Part shown: piece after piece, positions 25,212-33,976 of the stretch
How positions within the stretch are numbered: position 1 is the first letter of the stretch
How the letters are laid out: each line of letters opens with the position of its first letter
DNA from: Celeribacter persicus
GTDB taxonomy: Bacteria > Pseudomonadota > Alphaproteobacteria > Rhodobacterales > Rhodobacteraceae
Assembly (NCBI RefSeq): GCF_003050785.1
Contig: NZ_QAOH01000007.1
Coordinates: forward strand, 1 to 64,000
DNA length: 64,000 nt
Direction of reading: 5' to 3'
Position numbers and translations under genes: made by a program
Notes under the pieces: generated by a model
What the model saw: the letters and a program-made list of their open reading frames with translations, nothing else
The model's database searches: none
What the model was told of the DNA's origin: nothing

Positions 25212-26261
25212 TCATGCGGCGCGTTTGCGCCAACGTCCGTAGGCGGCAAGCCAGGCACTGGCGAACCGCTCCAAGTCTTCCTTTGTCACCTCCGGCCCGA
25301 TGGACACCCGAAGCGCACTTGCCGCATCTTCATCGGAATATCCCATCGCGGTCAGAACCTTCGACGCCCTGACCTTGCCCGAGGAACAGGCCGAGCCCGC
25401 CGATACGGCAAACCCTGCCAGATCCATCTGCATCACCTGCGTCTCGCCCTTCCAGCCGGGCGTGATCAGGTTCATCGTATTGGGCAAGCGCACCGCGCCC
25501 TTGCCCACAAAGATGGGGTCTTGCACCCCCTCCGCCAACAGCGCTTCGAGATAATCGCGCTTTTGCGCGACCTCTTCCCAAACGCCCTCGGCCAGTTGCT
25601 TTGCCGCCCGCTCCGCCGCAGCCCCGAAACCAGCAATACCGATCAGATTCTCGGTGCCGCTCCGGCGCCCCATTTCCTGACCGCCGCCCCTGATCGCAGC
25701 CTCGACATCGAGCCCTTGTTTGAGCACCAACGCGCCCACGCCCTTCGGCCCGCCCAGCTTGTGCGCCGAAAGAAGCGCCATATCGCAGCCCAGCCAGTTG
25801 AAGGCCAGCGGAATTTTCCCGAACCCTTGCGTCGCATCGCAGACCGCAAGGCCTTCGGGCAGGCTCTGGATCACGCCGGTCTCCGAATTGGCGATCTGAA
25901 GCGCGCTCTGGCCGGGCTCCGTCACCGTCACCCGCCCGGAGCGGTCGACCGGCAAATCCGCTGCACACCACGAAGACACCGCTTCATGTTCGATGTCCGC
26001 GCAATGCATCCCTTTGCCCGCAAGCGCCAAAGCCGCCGCCTCGGTCGCCCCGGAGGTGAACACGATATCCACACCCTGCGCCCCGAAAGCCTCGGCCACC
26101 TGCGCGCGGGCGCGCTCCATGAGACCCTTGGCGGCTCGCCCCTCGCCATGCACCGATGACGGGTTGCCGACCACATCCATGGCCGCAATCATCGCCTCAC
26201 GCGCCGCCTCAGCCAACGGAGCTGTGGCGTTCCAGTCGAGATATGTACGCGTCTTGTTCAC
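25212..26261 (-). CDS. IscS/NifS-type cysteine desulfurase
   Basis: A group I PLP-dependent desulfurase: YLDWNATAPL at the start, the PLP lysine in LLSAHKLGGPKG, and the active cysteine on the mobile loop in SAGSACSSGK. At 349 residues it is slightly shorter than E. coli IscS (about 404). It is the second gene after the regulator, so this cluster encodes two desulfurases, one of each group. The division of labour between them is not evident from sequence. Confidence 0.92.
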   Translation of the reverse strand: MNKTRTYLDWNATAPLAEAAREAMIAAMDVVGNPSSVHGEGRAAKGLMERARAQVAEAFGAQGVDIVFTSGATEAAALALAGKGMHCADIEHEAVSSWCAADLPVDRSGRVTVTEPGQSALQIANSETGVIQSLPEGLAVCDATQGFGKIPLAFNWLGCDMALLSAHKLGGPKGVGALVLKQGLDVEAAIRGGGQEMGRRSGTENLIGIAGFGAAAERAAKQLAEGVWEEVAQKRDYLEALLAEGVQDPIFVGKGAVRLPNTMNLITPGWKGETQVMQMDLAGFAVSAGSACSSGKVRASKVLTAMGYSDEDAASALRVSIGPEVTKEDLERFASAWLAAYGRWRKRAA

Positions 26262-26297
26262 GGTCTTCTTCTTGGCTCAGATACTCATGAATATCCG

Positions 26298-26759
26298 TCA
26301 GTCTTCATCGACCACGGCAAAGAGGCTCGGCACCGCCGGGCATGGGCGCAGTTCATTGCGTACCACGTCCGAAAGCCGCGTCTGATGCAGGAAGACATAG
26401 ACATGCGCCGATAGCCCCTCCCAGAGCCGGTTGGTCATGCTTTGGGCGCGCGATCCCGATACACCGCCAGAGGCCCCCGCGCCCGTGTGCATCGCCGACA
26501 CGGTTTCATCCACCGCACCGAGAATGTCCGAGACGCGAATCTCCGAGGCAGGTTTGGCAAGCTTGTAACCGCCCCCCGGCCCTCGAACAGAGGTCACGAG
26601 TTCCGCACGCCGCAGCTTGACGAAAAGCTGCTCAAGATAGGGCAGTGAAATATCCTGACGCTTGGAAATCTCCGCCAGAGACAAAAGCCCGCCCTCCGGC
26701 TGCAAGGCCAGATCCGCGAGGGCCACCATGGCATAACGCCCTTTCGTCGACAGCTTCAT
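26298..26759 (-). CDS. iscR: IscR-type Rrf2 regulator
   Basis: The N-terminal winged helix-turn-helix is clear (MKLSTKGRYAMVALADLALQ, AEISKRQDISLPYLEQLFVKLRRAELVTSVRGPGGGYKLA). Enterobacterial IscR binds [2Fe-2S] with three cysteines near 92-104. None is present here, and the only cysteine is in the C-terminal RPCPAVP. This matches the Rhodobacter-type IscR, which is known to bind a cluster with an unusual ligand set. The ATG at 26759 begins the canonical MKLSTKGRYA. It heads the suf cluster and probably represses it when clusters are plentiful. Confidence 0.92.
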   Translation of the reverse strand: MKLSTKGRYAMVALADLALQPEGGLLSLAEISKRQDISLPYLEQLFVKLRRAELVTSVRGPGGGYKLAKPASEIRVSDILGAVDETVSAMHTGAGASGGVSGSRAQSMTNRLWEGLSAHVYVFLHQTRLSDVVRNELRPCPAVPSLFAVVDED

Positions 26760-26936
26760 CGTCTTTCCCCTTTTCAACACGACCTTATCGCCACACGGAC
26801 GCCCCGGTTTTCACACTCTTGCCGCCCTTCCCCGCGATTCCTTGCCACGGGACGACGAAAACAGTCGCAAAAACATTGACGTGCCCGCGTGAGAGCCTTA
26901 CCTCCATACCACCCGCGCGTGCATTGCTTTCGGTCA

Positions 26937-26955
26937 ATTTAGAATGCTTCTAAAT
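26937..26955. promoter_or_regulatory. Irr-type iron control element (ICE box)
   Basis: ATTTAGAA-TGC-TTCTAAAT is a perfect inverted repeat and fits the iron control element bound by Irr (TTTAGAA-N3-TTCTAAA). It lies 178 bp upstream of iscR and 158 bp before the divergent hydrolase gene. Control of the iscR-suf operon is the more likely purpose, since Irr regulates iron-using systems. Confidence 0.8.
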
Positions 26956-27113
26956 AGCCTGAGCAATTTCGTCAACTATAAACCGCGCCCGGACACATCA
27001 TGCGCGCGAAGCGGCCAGACCCGAAAGGTCCCGCGCCCCGCGCCCAACAGACTGCCGCGACTGGTGCCGGGGGCGATTTGCCCGTCGGCATCCAATGAGG
27101 AGACAGGGACAAG

Positions 27114-27767
27114 ATGCCCGAAGTGATTTTTCCCGGCCCCGAGGGCCGGCTCGAAGGCCGCTACCACCCGCAACCGCAAAAAGACGCACCCATCGCCATC
27201 ATTCTTCATCCGCACCCGCAATTCGGCGGGACGATGAACAACCGTGTGGTCTACAACCTGCATTACGCCTTCCACAACATGGGTTTCACCGTGCTGCGGT
27301 TCAATTTCCGTGGTGTCGGCCGCTCGCAGGGCGAATACGATCAGGGCGTGGGCGAACTGTCCGATGCGGCTTCGGCGCTCGACTATCTACAGTCGATGAA
27401 CCCGAATGCGAAACATTGCTGGGTCGCGGGCTTCTCCTTTGGGGCCTGGATCGGCATGCAGCTTTTGATGCGCCGCCCGGAGATCACCGGCTTCATCTCC
27501 GTCGCGCCCCCCGCCAACATGTACGATTTCTCCTTCCTCGCGCCCTGCCCGTCCTCGGGCCTGATCATCAACGGCACCGCCGACCGGGTCGCACCACCGA
27601 AGGACACCCATGCGCTGGTCAACAAGCTGCACGAGCAAAAGGGAATCACCATCACCCATACAGAAATCGAAGGTGCCGGGCATTTCTTCGAAGACCCTTA
27701 TATGGAAGAGATGATCGGCCATGTGGATACATATGTCCGCCGACGCCTGACCGAAAACACGAGGTAA
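27114..27767 (+). CDS. alpha/beta hydrolase family protein
   Basis: The 217-residue protein fits the short alpha/beta hydrolase family: IILHPHPQFGGTMNNRVV near the oxyanion region, VLRFNFRGVGRSQGEYDQG, the nucleophile elbow VAGFSFGAWIG, an acidic residue in INGTADRVAPP and the catalytic histidine in EGAGHFFED. The elbow is G-F-S-F-G, so the serine is present. GGAG-type spacing supports the ATG at 27114. It is followed by a small gene and the HD protein, probably as one operon. The substrate is unknown. Confidence 0.85.
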   Translation: MPEVIFPGPEGRLEGRYHPQPQKDAPIAIILHPHPQFGGTMNNRVVYNLHYAFHNMGFTVLRFNFRGVGRSQGEYDQGVGELSDAASALDYLQSMNPNAKHCWVAGFSFGAWIGMQLLMRRPEITGFISVAPPANMYDFSFLAPCPSSGLIINGTADRVAPPKDTHALVNKLHEQKGITITHTEIEGAGHFFEDPYMEEMIGHVDTYVRRRLTENTR

Positions 27768-27772
27768 GCGCC

Positions 27773-28042
27773 ATGGGGATCATGGAGGATCTCGCCGACG
27801 ATCTGGCCAAGGACACGATTGCAGCGCTCGACATCATTCAGGATGAGCAGCTCATTCAGGACGTTTCACGCGTCATCGGTGCCTCTTCGGTCACCACGCA
27901 GGAGGCTTTCATGACCGCCGCCCGTGTGCGTTTGGCTGAAAAGCGCGCACGGGATTACCTGCAAAAACGCATTGCCGAGGCCAAGGGCGGCCGTGCAGCC
28001 TCCGCGCCGCCGCCCGGAGCGGAAGACGACATAGAATACTAG
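27773..28042 (+). CDS. conserved small soluble protein of unknown function
   Basis: The 89-residue protein begins MGIMEDLADDLAKDTIAALDIIQDEQLIQDVSRVIG. It is strongly helical, with an acidic C-terminus (PPPGAEDDIEY). GAGG seven bases before the ATG at 27773 and the 5-bp gap from the hydrolase point to co-translation. It occurs between hydrolase and HD genes in related Rhodobacterales as far as I recall. No catalytic motif is visible. Confidence 0.7.
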   Translation: MGIMEDLADDLAKDTIAALDIIQDEQLIQDVSRVIGASSVTTQEAFMTAARVRLAEKRARDYLQKRIAEAKGGRAASAPPPGAEDDIEY

Positions 28043-28049
28043 GAAGAAC

Positions 28050-29228
28050 ATGCCCAAAGACAGCGCCGCCCTCCGCCTCGACGCCCAATACGCCTTTCTG
28101 ATGGAGGCCGACCGGCTCAAGACGGTGGAGCGCGCCAATCAGCTCATGGACCGTTCGCGCTTCGAGAACTCCGCCGAGCATAGCTGGCATGCCTGCCTCC
28201 TTGCCCTTCTTTGTGCGCCGCTCGCAGGCTCCGACGTGGACATCGACCGCGTCCTCGAAATGCTCATCCTGCATGACATCGTCGAGGTGGACGCGGGCGA
28301 TCATCCGATCCACATCCTCTACGACACCGATCAGATCGTGGCGCGGGAACAGGCCGCCGCCGACCGGATCTACGGGCTTCTACCCGACGATCTCCGGACG
28401 CGGTTCCGGGCCACATGGGAAGAATTCGAAGCGATGGACAGCCCGACCGCGCGGTTTGCCAAGGCGGTCGATTACCTCGCGCCCGCGTTGCAAAGCATCG
28501 GTGCGCCGGAGCAGATCGACGAGGAACGCGACATCGTCGGCGGCAACCTGCGCCGGGGCCGGGCCGTGAAGGCAAAGGGCATCTTGCCGGAGTTGTTCGA
28601 GTTCACCCGCGCCGCGTTCGAGGGCGAGGATACCGATCCGACACTTGCTAGGCGTTTCGCCTTCTGGTGCGAAGCGGACAAGCTCAAATCCGTCTATCGC
28701 GCCACCCCCATCGCGGACGGCTCGCGCAAGGAGAACACCGGCGAGCACTCCTGGCACATCATGCTCTACGCGCTGACACTGGCCGATCACGCGGAGGCTG
28801 GCGTGGACATCGCGCTGGCGCTCAAGATGCTCCTGCTGCACGACATCGTCGAAGTGGACGCGGGAGACACGCCAATCCACGGCGCGGTAACGCCCGAGGC
28901 TTTGAAAGCTCAGGAAGAGGCCGAGATCAAAGCCGCCGACCGGCTTTTCGGCCTCCTGCCCGAAGATCAGGGCGCGATGTTCCGCGCGATCTGGGAAGAG
29001 TTCGAAGCCGCCGAGACACCCACCGCCGTTTATGCGAAATCCATCGACCGCACCCAGCCCGTGCTGCACAACCTGTCCGACGACGGCGGCTCATGGCGCA
29101 CCTATGACGTCAAGCTGCATCAACTCGATGCCCGCGTCGGCGTCAAGATCGCCCGCGGCTGCCCGAAACTCTGGCCTTATATCCGCAGCCAGTGCGAGCC
29201 GTGGTTCGTCTCGCGGAACGCTTTGTGA
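28050..29228 (+). CDS. tandem HD-domain phosphohydrolase (two YfbR-like domains)
   Basis: The protein contains two consecutive HD domains of the 5'-deoxynucleotidase (YfbR/HDDC2-like) kind. The first has HSWH at 44-47 and LHDIVEVDAGDHPIH at 74-88. The second repeats it as EHSWHIMLY and LLLHDIVEVDAGDTPIH near 235-285. Each metal-binding H...HD set is complete, so both halves could be active. YfbR enzymes act as single-domain dimers of about 200 residues; this 392-residue protein looks like a fused duplication. AGGAAG precedes the ATG. Confidence 0.85.
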   Translation: MPKDSAALRLDAQYAFLMEADRLKTVERANQLMDRSRFENSAEHSWHACLLALLCAPLAGSDVDIDRVLEMLILHDIVEVDAGDHPIHILYDTDQIVAREQAAADRIYGLLPDDLRTRFRATWEEFEAMDSPTARFAKAVDYLAPALQSIGAPEQIDEERDIVGGNLRRGRAVKAKGILPELFEFTRAAFEGEDTDPTLARRFAFWCEADKLKSVYRATPIADGSRKENTGEHSWHIMLYALTLADHAEAGVDIALALKMLLLHDIVEVDAGDTPIHGAVTPEALKAQEEAEIKAADRLFGLLPEDQGAMFRAIWEEFEAAETPTAVYAKSIDRTQPVLHNLSDDGGSWRTYDVKLHQLDARVGVKIARGCPKLWPYIRSQCEPWFVSRNAL

Positions 29229-29237
29229 CGCCGCTTT

Positions 29238-29315
29238 TGAGTATTTGAGCCAAGAAGAAGACGAAAGGGCGCCCAATCTTCTTCGTCCTGTCTTCTTCTT
29301 GGCCCTCAATACTCA
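29238..29315. terminator. bidirectional terminator with long inverted repeat
   Basis: TGAGTATTTGAGCCAAGAAG begins the left arm (from 29238) and continues AAGAC. The right arm, ending at 29315, is its near-complement with a one- or two-base offset. This type of arm occurs at the ends of convergent genes in Rhodobacterales. It lies between the convergent HD and carboxypeptidase genes. Confidence 0.75.
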
Positions 29316-29322
29316 TCAGACC

Positions 29323-30807
29323 TCAAAATCCGTAAATCCCCGCGAATTTCTCTTCGAGATAATCGAGCAGCGGCGCTTCTGTCGGCTCGAACCCGCAGGC
29401 ATGGAAGATGGTGGCGCGCGGCTCGCGCAGGCCACCGTATTGCTGCAAATGCTCCTTGAGCCACCCGGTCGCGCCCGAGGTGTCGCCACGCGCAAGTTGC
29501 GCGTCGAGATCGGGAATATCGCCCCGCAGCGCTTTGTGCAGGCAGCCAGCGTAGACATTGCCCAGAGAATAGGTCGGGAAATAGCCGAACAGCCCCACCG
29601 GCCAGTGCACATCCTGCAAACAGCCGTTGGAGATTCTGTCGACCTTGACACCGAAATCCGCCTCGAAGCGGCTGTCCCAGGCCTCCGGCAGGTCGGCGAT
29701 GTCGAGGGAGCCGTTGATGATCCGGCGCTCCAGATCGAAGCGCAGAAGGACGTGCAGGTTATATTGCACCTCGTCCGCCTCGGTGCGGATATACCCCGGC
29801 GTGACACGGTTGACGGCGGCATAGAAAGCCTCCGCCGTGTCGATCCCGAAATCCCCGAACGTGTCGCGCATCTGGCCGAAGAGATATTCGGTGAAGGCGC
29901 GCGAACGGCCCAATTGGTTCTCGTAAATCCGCGACTGGCTTTCATGCACCCCCATGGAGACTCCCGCGCCCAGAGGCGTCAGAAGGTAGTCGCGGGAAAT
30001 GTTCTGTTCGTAACAGGCATGCCCGACCTCATGGATAGTCGAATAGATCGAGTTGAACGGGTCCTCCGGGTTGGTGCGCGTGGTGATCCGGGTATCGAGG
30101 CCGGAGCCACTTGAGAACGGGTGCACCGCCTTGTCGATCCGGCCATGGTCGAAATCATAGCCGAAGGTCCCCGCCAGCATACCGGTCAGCGCCATTTGCT
30201 TGTCTTCATCGAAGGTGCCGGTGAGACCCTTCGGCTGGGCCGCGCCCATGATCTTGTCGCGTAGCGCCACAAGACGCGGACGCAACGCCCCGAACATCGC
30301 CTCAAGTTCCGCCCCCGACGAGCCCGGTTCGTAGTCCTGATGCAGCGCGTCCCAGAGATCGGCGTGTTCCGTGCCTTCCTTAAGAGCGGCGGCTTCTTCG
30401 CGGCGCAGCTTCACCACCTCCTCGAACGTGGGGGCGAAATGGTTGAAATCGTCGCGTGCCCGCGCCTCTGCCCAGATGCCCTGCGCCACCGAAGTGACGC
30501 GCGCCAGTTCGGCGGCGAGATCGGCGGGCACCTTGGTGTTGCGCGCATAAGAGCGACGCGTGTGACGCACGAGCGCCCTGCCGAAGTCATCGAGGCTGTC
30601 CTCGTCGATGGCGGCAAGCCAGTCACCCAGTTTCGGGTCCACGCGGCGGGCGTGCAGCACGCTTTCGATGGCGGCGAATTCCTCGCCCCGCTGCTCAACG
30701 GCGCCGCGCGGCATGACGGTTTCCTGATCCCAGCTCAGCCGCCCGGCAATCTGGCCAAGGGCTTCGGTGGTGCGCACATAGGCGAGAAGGTCGTCGAAAG
30801 CACTCAT
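29323..30807 (-). CDS. M32 family metallocarboxypeptidase (Taq-type)
   Basis: A zinc carboxypeptidase that removes C-terminal residues from peptides. The HEVGH motif is present in STIHEVGHACYEQNISRDYLLTP, with the downstream glutamate in GVHESQSRIYENQLGRS. At 494 residues it is full length. The ATG at 30807 has GAGG seven bases upstream; an earlier in-frame ATG lacks this. It is probably cytosolic, with no signal peptide, and is transcribed after ctaA with a 15-bp gap. Confidence 0.92.
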   Translation of the reverse strand: MSAFDDLLAYVRTTEALGQIAGRLSWDQETVMPRGAVEQRGEEFAAIESVLHARRVDPKLGDWLAAIDEDSLDDFGRALVRHTRRSYARNTKVPADLAAELARVTSVAQGIWAEARARDDFNHFAPTFEEVVKLRREEAAALKEGTEHADLWDALHQDYEPGSSGAELEAMFGALRPRLVALRDKIMGAAQPKGLTGTFDEDKQMALTGMLAGTFGYDFDHGRIDKAVHPFSSGSGLDTRITTRTNPEDPFNSIYSTIHEVGHACYEQNISRDYLLTPLGAGVSMGVHESQSRIYENQLGRSRAFTEYLFGQMRDTFGDFGIDTAEAFYAAVNRVTPGYIRTEADEVQYNLHVLLRFDLERRIINGSLDIADLPEAWDSRFEADFGVKVDRISNGCLQDVHWPVGLFGYFPTYSLGNVYAGCLHKALRGDIPDLDAQLARGDTSGATGWLKEHLQQYGGLREPRATIFHACGFEPTEAPLLDYLEEKFAGIYGF

Positions 30808-30822
30808 GATTTGCCTCACAGG

Positions 30823-31965
30823 TTAAGCGGAACGGACGGATTGGGGTTGCGGGTAATGCGACAGGAAACGGGCGCGCGAAATCGCAACGAACAGCGCCAC
30901 CGCGCCGACCTGATGGGCCAGCCCCAGCGCCAGAGGTGCACCATGGACCAGCGTGGTGATGCCGAGGATCACCTGCAGAAACAGCACCGCCATCATCAGC
31001 GTGAAGGCACTTGCGGTCGCCCGGTTGGCGGATTTGCGGCCCTTGAGCCAGGTCACCAGCCCATAGATGAACAAAAGATAGCCCGCCATGCGGTGCAGGA
31101 ATTGCACCAGCGCCGGGTTCTCGAAGAAGTTGCGCCAGATCGGCGTGATGTAGAATGGATCGGGCGGCAGCACCTGCCCGCCCATCAGCGGCCAGTCGGT
31201 ATAACCCCGTCCCGCGTCGATACCCGCGACCAGAGCACCCAGAAGGATTTGCAGGAAGGCGAAGTGCAGCAGGCCGGTAGACATGCCGAAGAGTTTGGCA
31301 TCCTTGGCCCGGCGCGCCTGCATCAGTTCGGGCTCAGTGCGCCCAAGCAGGAACACATACCAAGCGATGAAGCCGAGGATGACGAAGGCGAGTCCGAGAT
31401 GCACCGCCAGCCGGTAAGACGCCACATCGAGCCTCTCGCCCGCAAGCCCGGAGGACACCATCCACCAGCCGATCGCCCCCTGAAGCCCGCCCAGAGCCCC
31501 GATGAAGATCAGCCGCTTGTGCCAGCCGGTCGGCACCTTGCGCGCCAGCGCAAAGCCCGCATAGCCAAGCGCCCATACAAGCCCGATCACCCGACCGAGG
31601 TTGCGATGCCCCCATTCCCACCAGTAGAGCGATTTGAACTCGGAAAGGCTCATGCCCTCGTTCTGCAACTGGTATTCGGGGATCTGCTGATATTTCTCGA
31701 ACTCCGACTGCCAGTCGGCGGCGTTCATCGGCGGCAGCGCGCCGGTGACGGGTTTCCATTCCGTGATCGACAGCCCGCTGTCCGTCAGGCGGGTCAGCCC
31801 GCCCACGGCGATCATGGCCATGACCAGTGCGAAAATCACCATGAGCCAGATGCGAATCCCCTTGCGCGCGCCCTTGCTGCCCTTTTCGATCAGCCCGCCC
31901 CTGGGCGTCTCCTTCGGCTTCTCGCTCGTGCCGACTTCCTCGAAAATGCTGCGTTTTCCGGCCAT
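30823..31965 (-). CDS. ctaA: heme A synthase CtaA (COX15-type)
   Basis: CtaA oxidises the C8 methyl of heme O to the formyl group of heme A, the cofactor of aa3-type cytochrome oxidase. The 380-residue protein has eight predicted membrane helices. The heme-ligand and conserved histidine segments are present: WEWGHRNLGRVIG, GWHKRLIFIGALGG, VQFLHRMAGYLLF and LVHGAPLALGLAHQVGA. The ATG at 31965 is behind AGAGG; a longer reading would add about 80 unlikely residues. Its presence implies a heme-a oxidase elsewhere in the genome. Confidence 0.94.
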   Translation of the reverse strand: MAGKRSIFEEVGTSEKPKETPRGGLIEKGSKGARKGIRIWLMVIFALVMAMIAVGGLTRLTDSGLSITEWKPVTGALPPMNAADWQSEFEKYQQIPEYQLQNEGMSLSEFKSLYWWEWGHRNLGRVIGLVWALGYAGFALARKVPTGWHKRLIFIGALGGLQGAIGWWMVSSGLAGERLDVASYRLAVHLGLAFVILGFIAWYVFLLGRTEPELMQARRAKDAKLFGMSTGLLHFAFLQILLGALVAGIDAGRGYTDWPLMGGQVLPPDPFYITPIWRNFFENPALVQFLHRMAGYLLFIYGLVTWLKGRKSANRATASAFTLMMAVLFLQVILGITTLVHGAPLALGLAHQVGAVALFVAISRARFLSHYPQPQSVRSA

Positions 31966-32143
31966 GGGTGCCTCTTGTCGTTGCCTGAGCCAGAACCTAG
32001 GCAGCCACGCGCCGAAGGGCAAGCGCGATAGCGCCGATCCATTGGCGAAAACCCACCTCATCACGGAAATGCGCGTGCAACGTTTGGAACCTTGCCCCCG
32101 TCCGGTCGGTTGATCCTGCAAAACGACGGAAAGGAGATGTCTC

Positions 32144-32548
32144 ATGACAGCCCGACGCAATATTCTCGCCGCCGCAATCACGGCTTCGTTTATCGGTGCC
32201 CCGATGGTGGCCACAGCCCAAACTCACGCCGCCCCCCAGGCAGCGGTTCAGGCGGATTACGTGGTCAAACCCGGCGTGACGCTCAACGCCCGCAGCGGCC
32301 CCGGCACCGGCTACCGCGCAGTGACGTCCTTTGCCCCCGGCACCCCCCTGAAGGCGCTGGACCATTCCCGCGGCTGGGTGAAAGTTACGGCCCATGGAGG
32401 CGCGCCACTCTGGGTCTCCGGTGCCTATCTCGATGCGATCAACCAGCCACAGAGTCTCAAACAGGGTCTCAAGGTGATCCCGCAGGCGAAACCCGACCCG
32501 AGCAAACCCGCGTTCGAGGGGGATTACCCGCTGGTCATCCGCCAGTAA
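32144..32548 (+). CDS. secreted SH3-domain protein
   Basis: The 134-residue protein has a Sec signal peptide (ILAAAITASFIGAPMVATAQ). A bacterial SH3_3 domain follows (VVKPGVTLNARSGPGTGYRAVTSFAPGTPLKALDHSRGWVKVTAHGGAPLWVSGAYL, about 43-100). Such domains bind peptidoglycan or other periplasmic partners. AAGGAG is well spaced before the ATG. A close paralogue follows 160 bp downstream with the same domain, separated by a terminator. Confidence 0.85.
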   Translation: MTARRNILAAAITASFIGAPMVATAQTHAAPQAAVQADYVVKPGVTLNARSGPGTGYRAVTSFAPGTPLKALDHSRGWVKVTAHGGAPLWVSGAYLDAINQPQSLKQGLKVIPQAKPDPSKPAFEGDYPLVIRQ

Positions 32549-32578
32549 AACCAGAAGGCAGATTTACACACACGACTT

Positions 32579-32610
32579 GGGAAAAGCAGGGCTCCGGCCC
32601 TGCTTTTCCC
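32579..32610. terminator. perfect hairpin terminator
   Basis: GGGAAAAGCAGGGC (32579-32592) and GCCCTGCTTTTCCC (32597-32610) form a 14-bp perfect stem around TCCG. The T-rich arm can serve as the slip run in either direction, so it separates the two SH3 genes. Confidence 0.75.
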
Positions 32611-32707
32611 ACATTCTGCGACGGAACCGTAGTCCATGGCCGTTTGAGATCAGGAACCGTTCTTCATTCGGTATGATGTGCGGTATGAGCAGAAAAGGAC
32701 ATAAGCC

Positions 32708-33085
32708 ATGAAATTCTCCATGAAATCCCTCACAGCCATAGCGCTGAGCGCACTGATGGTGGCCGCGCCCGTCGCGAGCTTTGCGCAAAGCCAGCCGCCG
32801 CAGCAACAAGGTCAAGGTCAGTATTACGTCAAACCCGGCGTCACCCTGAACGCACGTTCGGGCCCCGGCACGGGATACGGCAAGGTGACCGCGCTGAAAC
32901 CCGGCACTCAATTGCAGATCGTCAAGAAACAGGGCGACTGGGCGCAGGTGAAAACCGGCAATGGCACATTGTTGTGGGTGTTTCTGAACTACCTGACGCA
33001 AAACACGCCGCAGGCCCAGAAGGCCGCCCCGCAACCGGGCAAACCTGCGCCGCAACCACAACAACCGCAACCGCCGCGCCCGTAA
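32708..33085 (+). CDS. secreted SH3-domain protein
   Basis: The 125-residue protein has a signal peptide (LTAIALSALMVAAPVASFAQ). An SH3_3 domain follows (YYVKPGVTLNARSGPGTGYGKVTALKPGTQLQIVKKQGDWAQVKTGNGTLLWVFLNYL), then a Pro/Gln-rich tail (KPAPQPQQPQPPRP). The domain is clearly paralogous to the one 160 bp upstream. Because the pair is split by a terminator, each gene probably has its own promoter. Confidence 0.85.
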   Translation: MKFSMKSLTAIALSALMVAAPVASFAQSQPPQQQGQGQYYVKPGVTLNARSGPGTGYGKVTALKPGTQLQIVKKQGDWAQVKTGNGTLLWVFLNYLTQNTPQAQKAAPQPGKPAPQPQQPQPPRP

Positions 33086-33118
33086 CGATCTGACGCAAGC
33101 AACCCGAGAGCGCGGAGC

Positions 33119-33865
33119 TTATCCGCGCTCTTTCCAACGCTTCATCTGGCGCATCATGCCGTGAAACACCTGCACATCGGATTTCGTCAGCGGCATACGC
33201 GACCAGAGATTGCGCAGAACCAGTTTCATCCCGTCGGCTTTCTCCGGCGGAAAGAAAAAACCGGCCTCGTCGAGCACCGTCTCGTAGTGATCGCCAAGCT
33301 TCTCGACCTCGATATGACCAGCCCATTCGGTTTTCGCCATTTCCATGACCTCGGGCACGGCGTCCGTGGTCTGACGCCCCCATTCATAGGACATCAGCAG
33401 AACCGCCTGCGCCAGATTGAGCGAGGCGAATTCCGGATTCACCGGCACGGTGACGATGGCATTGGCCTCCACCACATCCTCGTTCTCAAGCCCCGCGCGC
33501 TCCGGTCCGAACATCACGCCGACCTTGCGCCCTTCGGCGATCAGGGCGCGGGCATGTTCCATGGCGCGTTCGGGTGTCATCACCGGCTTTGTGATCCCGC
33601 GCATCCGCGCCGTGGTGGCGAAAACGTAATCGCAATCCGCAACAGCCTCGCGTACCGTTTCGAAATGTCCGGCCTCGTCGAGCAAACGCCCGGCACCGGA
33701 GGCCATCGCCACCGCCTTCGGGTTGGGCCAACCGTCACGCGGCGCCACGACCCGCATCCGGTCCAGCCCAAAATTCCACATCGCCCGCGCAGCGCCCCCG
33801 ATGTTCTCGCCCATCTGCGGGCGAACGAGGATCATGGCGGGTGTCGGGCCTTTCAATTCAGACAT
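33119..33865 (-). CDS. trmJ: TrmJ-like tRNA (cytidine/uridine-2'-O)-methyltransferase
   Basis: A SPOUT-class RNA methyltransferase that probably methylates the ribose at tRNA position 32. The trefoil-knot signature is present: ILVRPQMGENIGGAARAMWNFGL (motif 1), VGVMFGPERAGLENEDV (motif 2) and VPVNPEFASLNLAQAVLLMSYE (motif 3). The C-terminal helical extension (about 70 residues) is typical of TrmJ. At 248 residues it matches the usual length. Confidence 0.9.
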   Translation of the reverse strand: MSELKGPTPAMILVRPQMGENIGGAARAMWNFGLDRMRVVAPRDGWPNPKAVAMASGAGRLLDEAGHFETVREAVADCDYVFATTARMRGITKPVMTPERAMEHARALIAEGRKVGVMFGPERAGLENEDVVEANAIVTVPVNPEFASLNLAQAVLLMSYEWGRQTTDAVPEVMEMAKTEWAGHIEVEKLGDHYETVLDEAGFFFPPEKADGMKLVLRNLWSRMPLTKSDVQVFHGMMRQMKRWKERG

Positions 33866-33976
33866 GCAGGCGCTCCTTTAGGGTTCCGCGCGCAATAGCG
33901 GCATTTGTCCCTGCTCGCAAGGCTTCCGCCCGGCCCCAAGCTGCGCTATAGGGGGCGAAACTCCGTGAGGTATTCC

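Noticed and set aside
30340-32031. 563-residue open frame opposite carboxypeptidase and ctaA
   Set aside because: Histidine- and arginine-rich shadow with no domain, antisense to two conserved genes.
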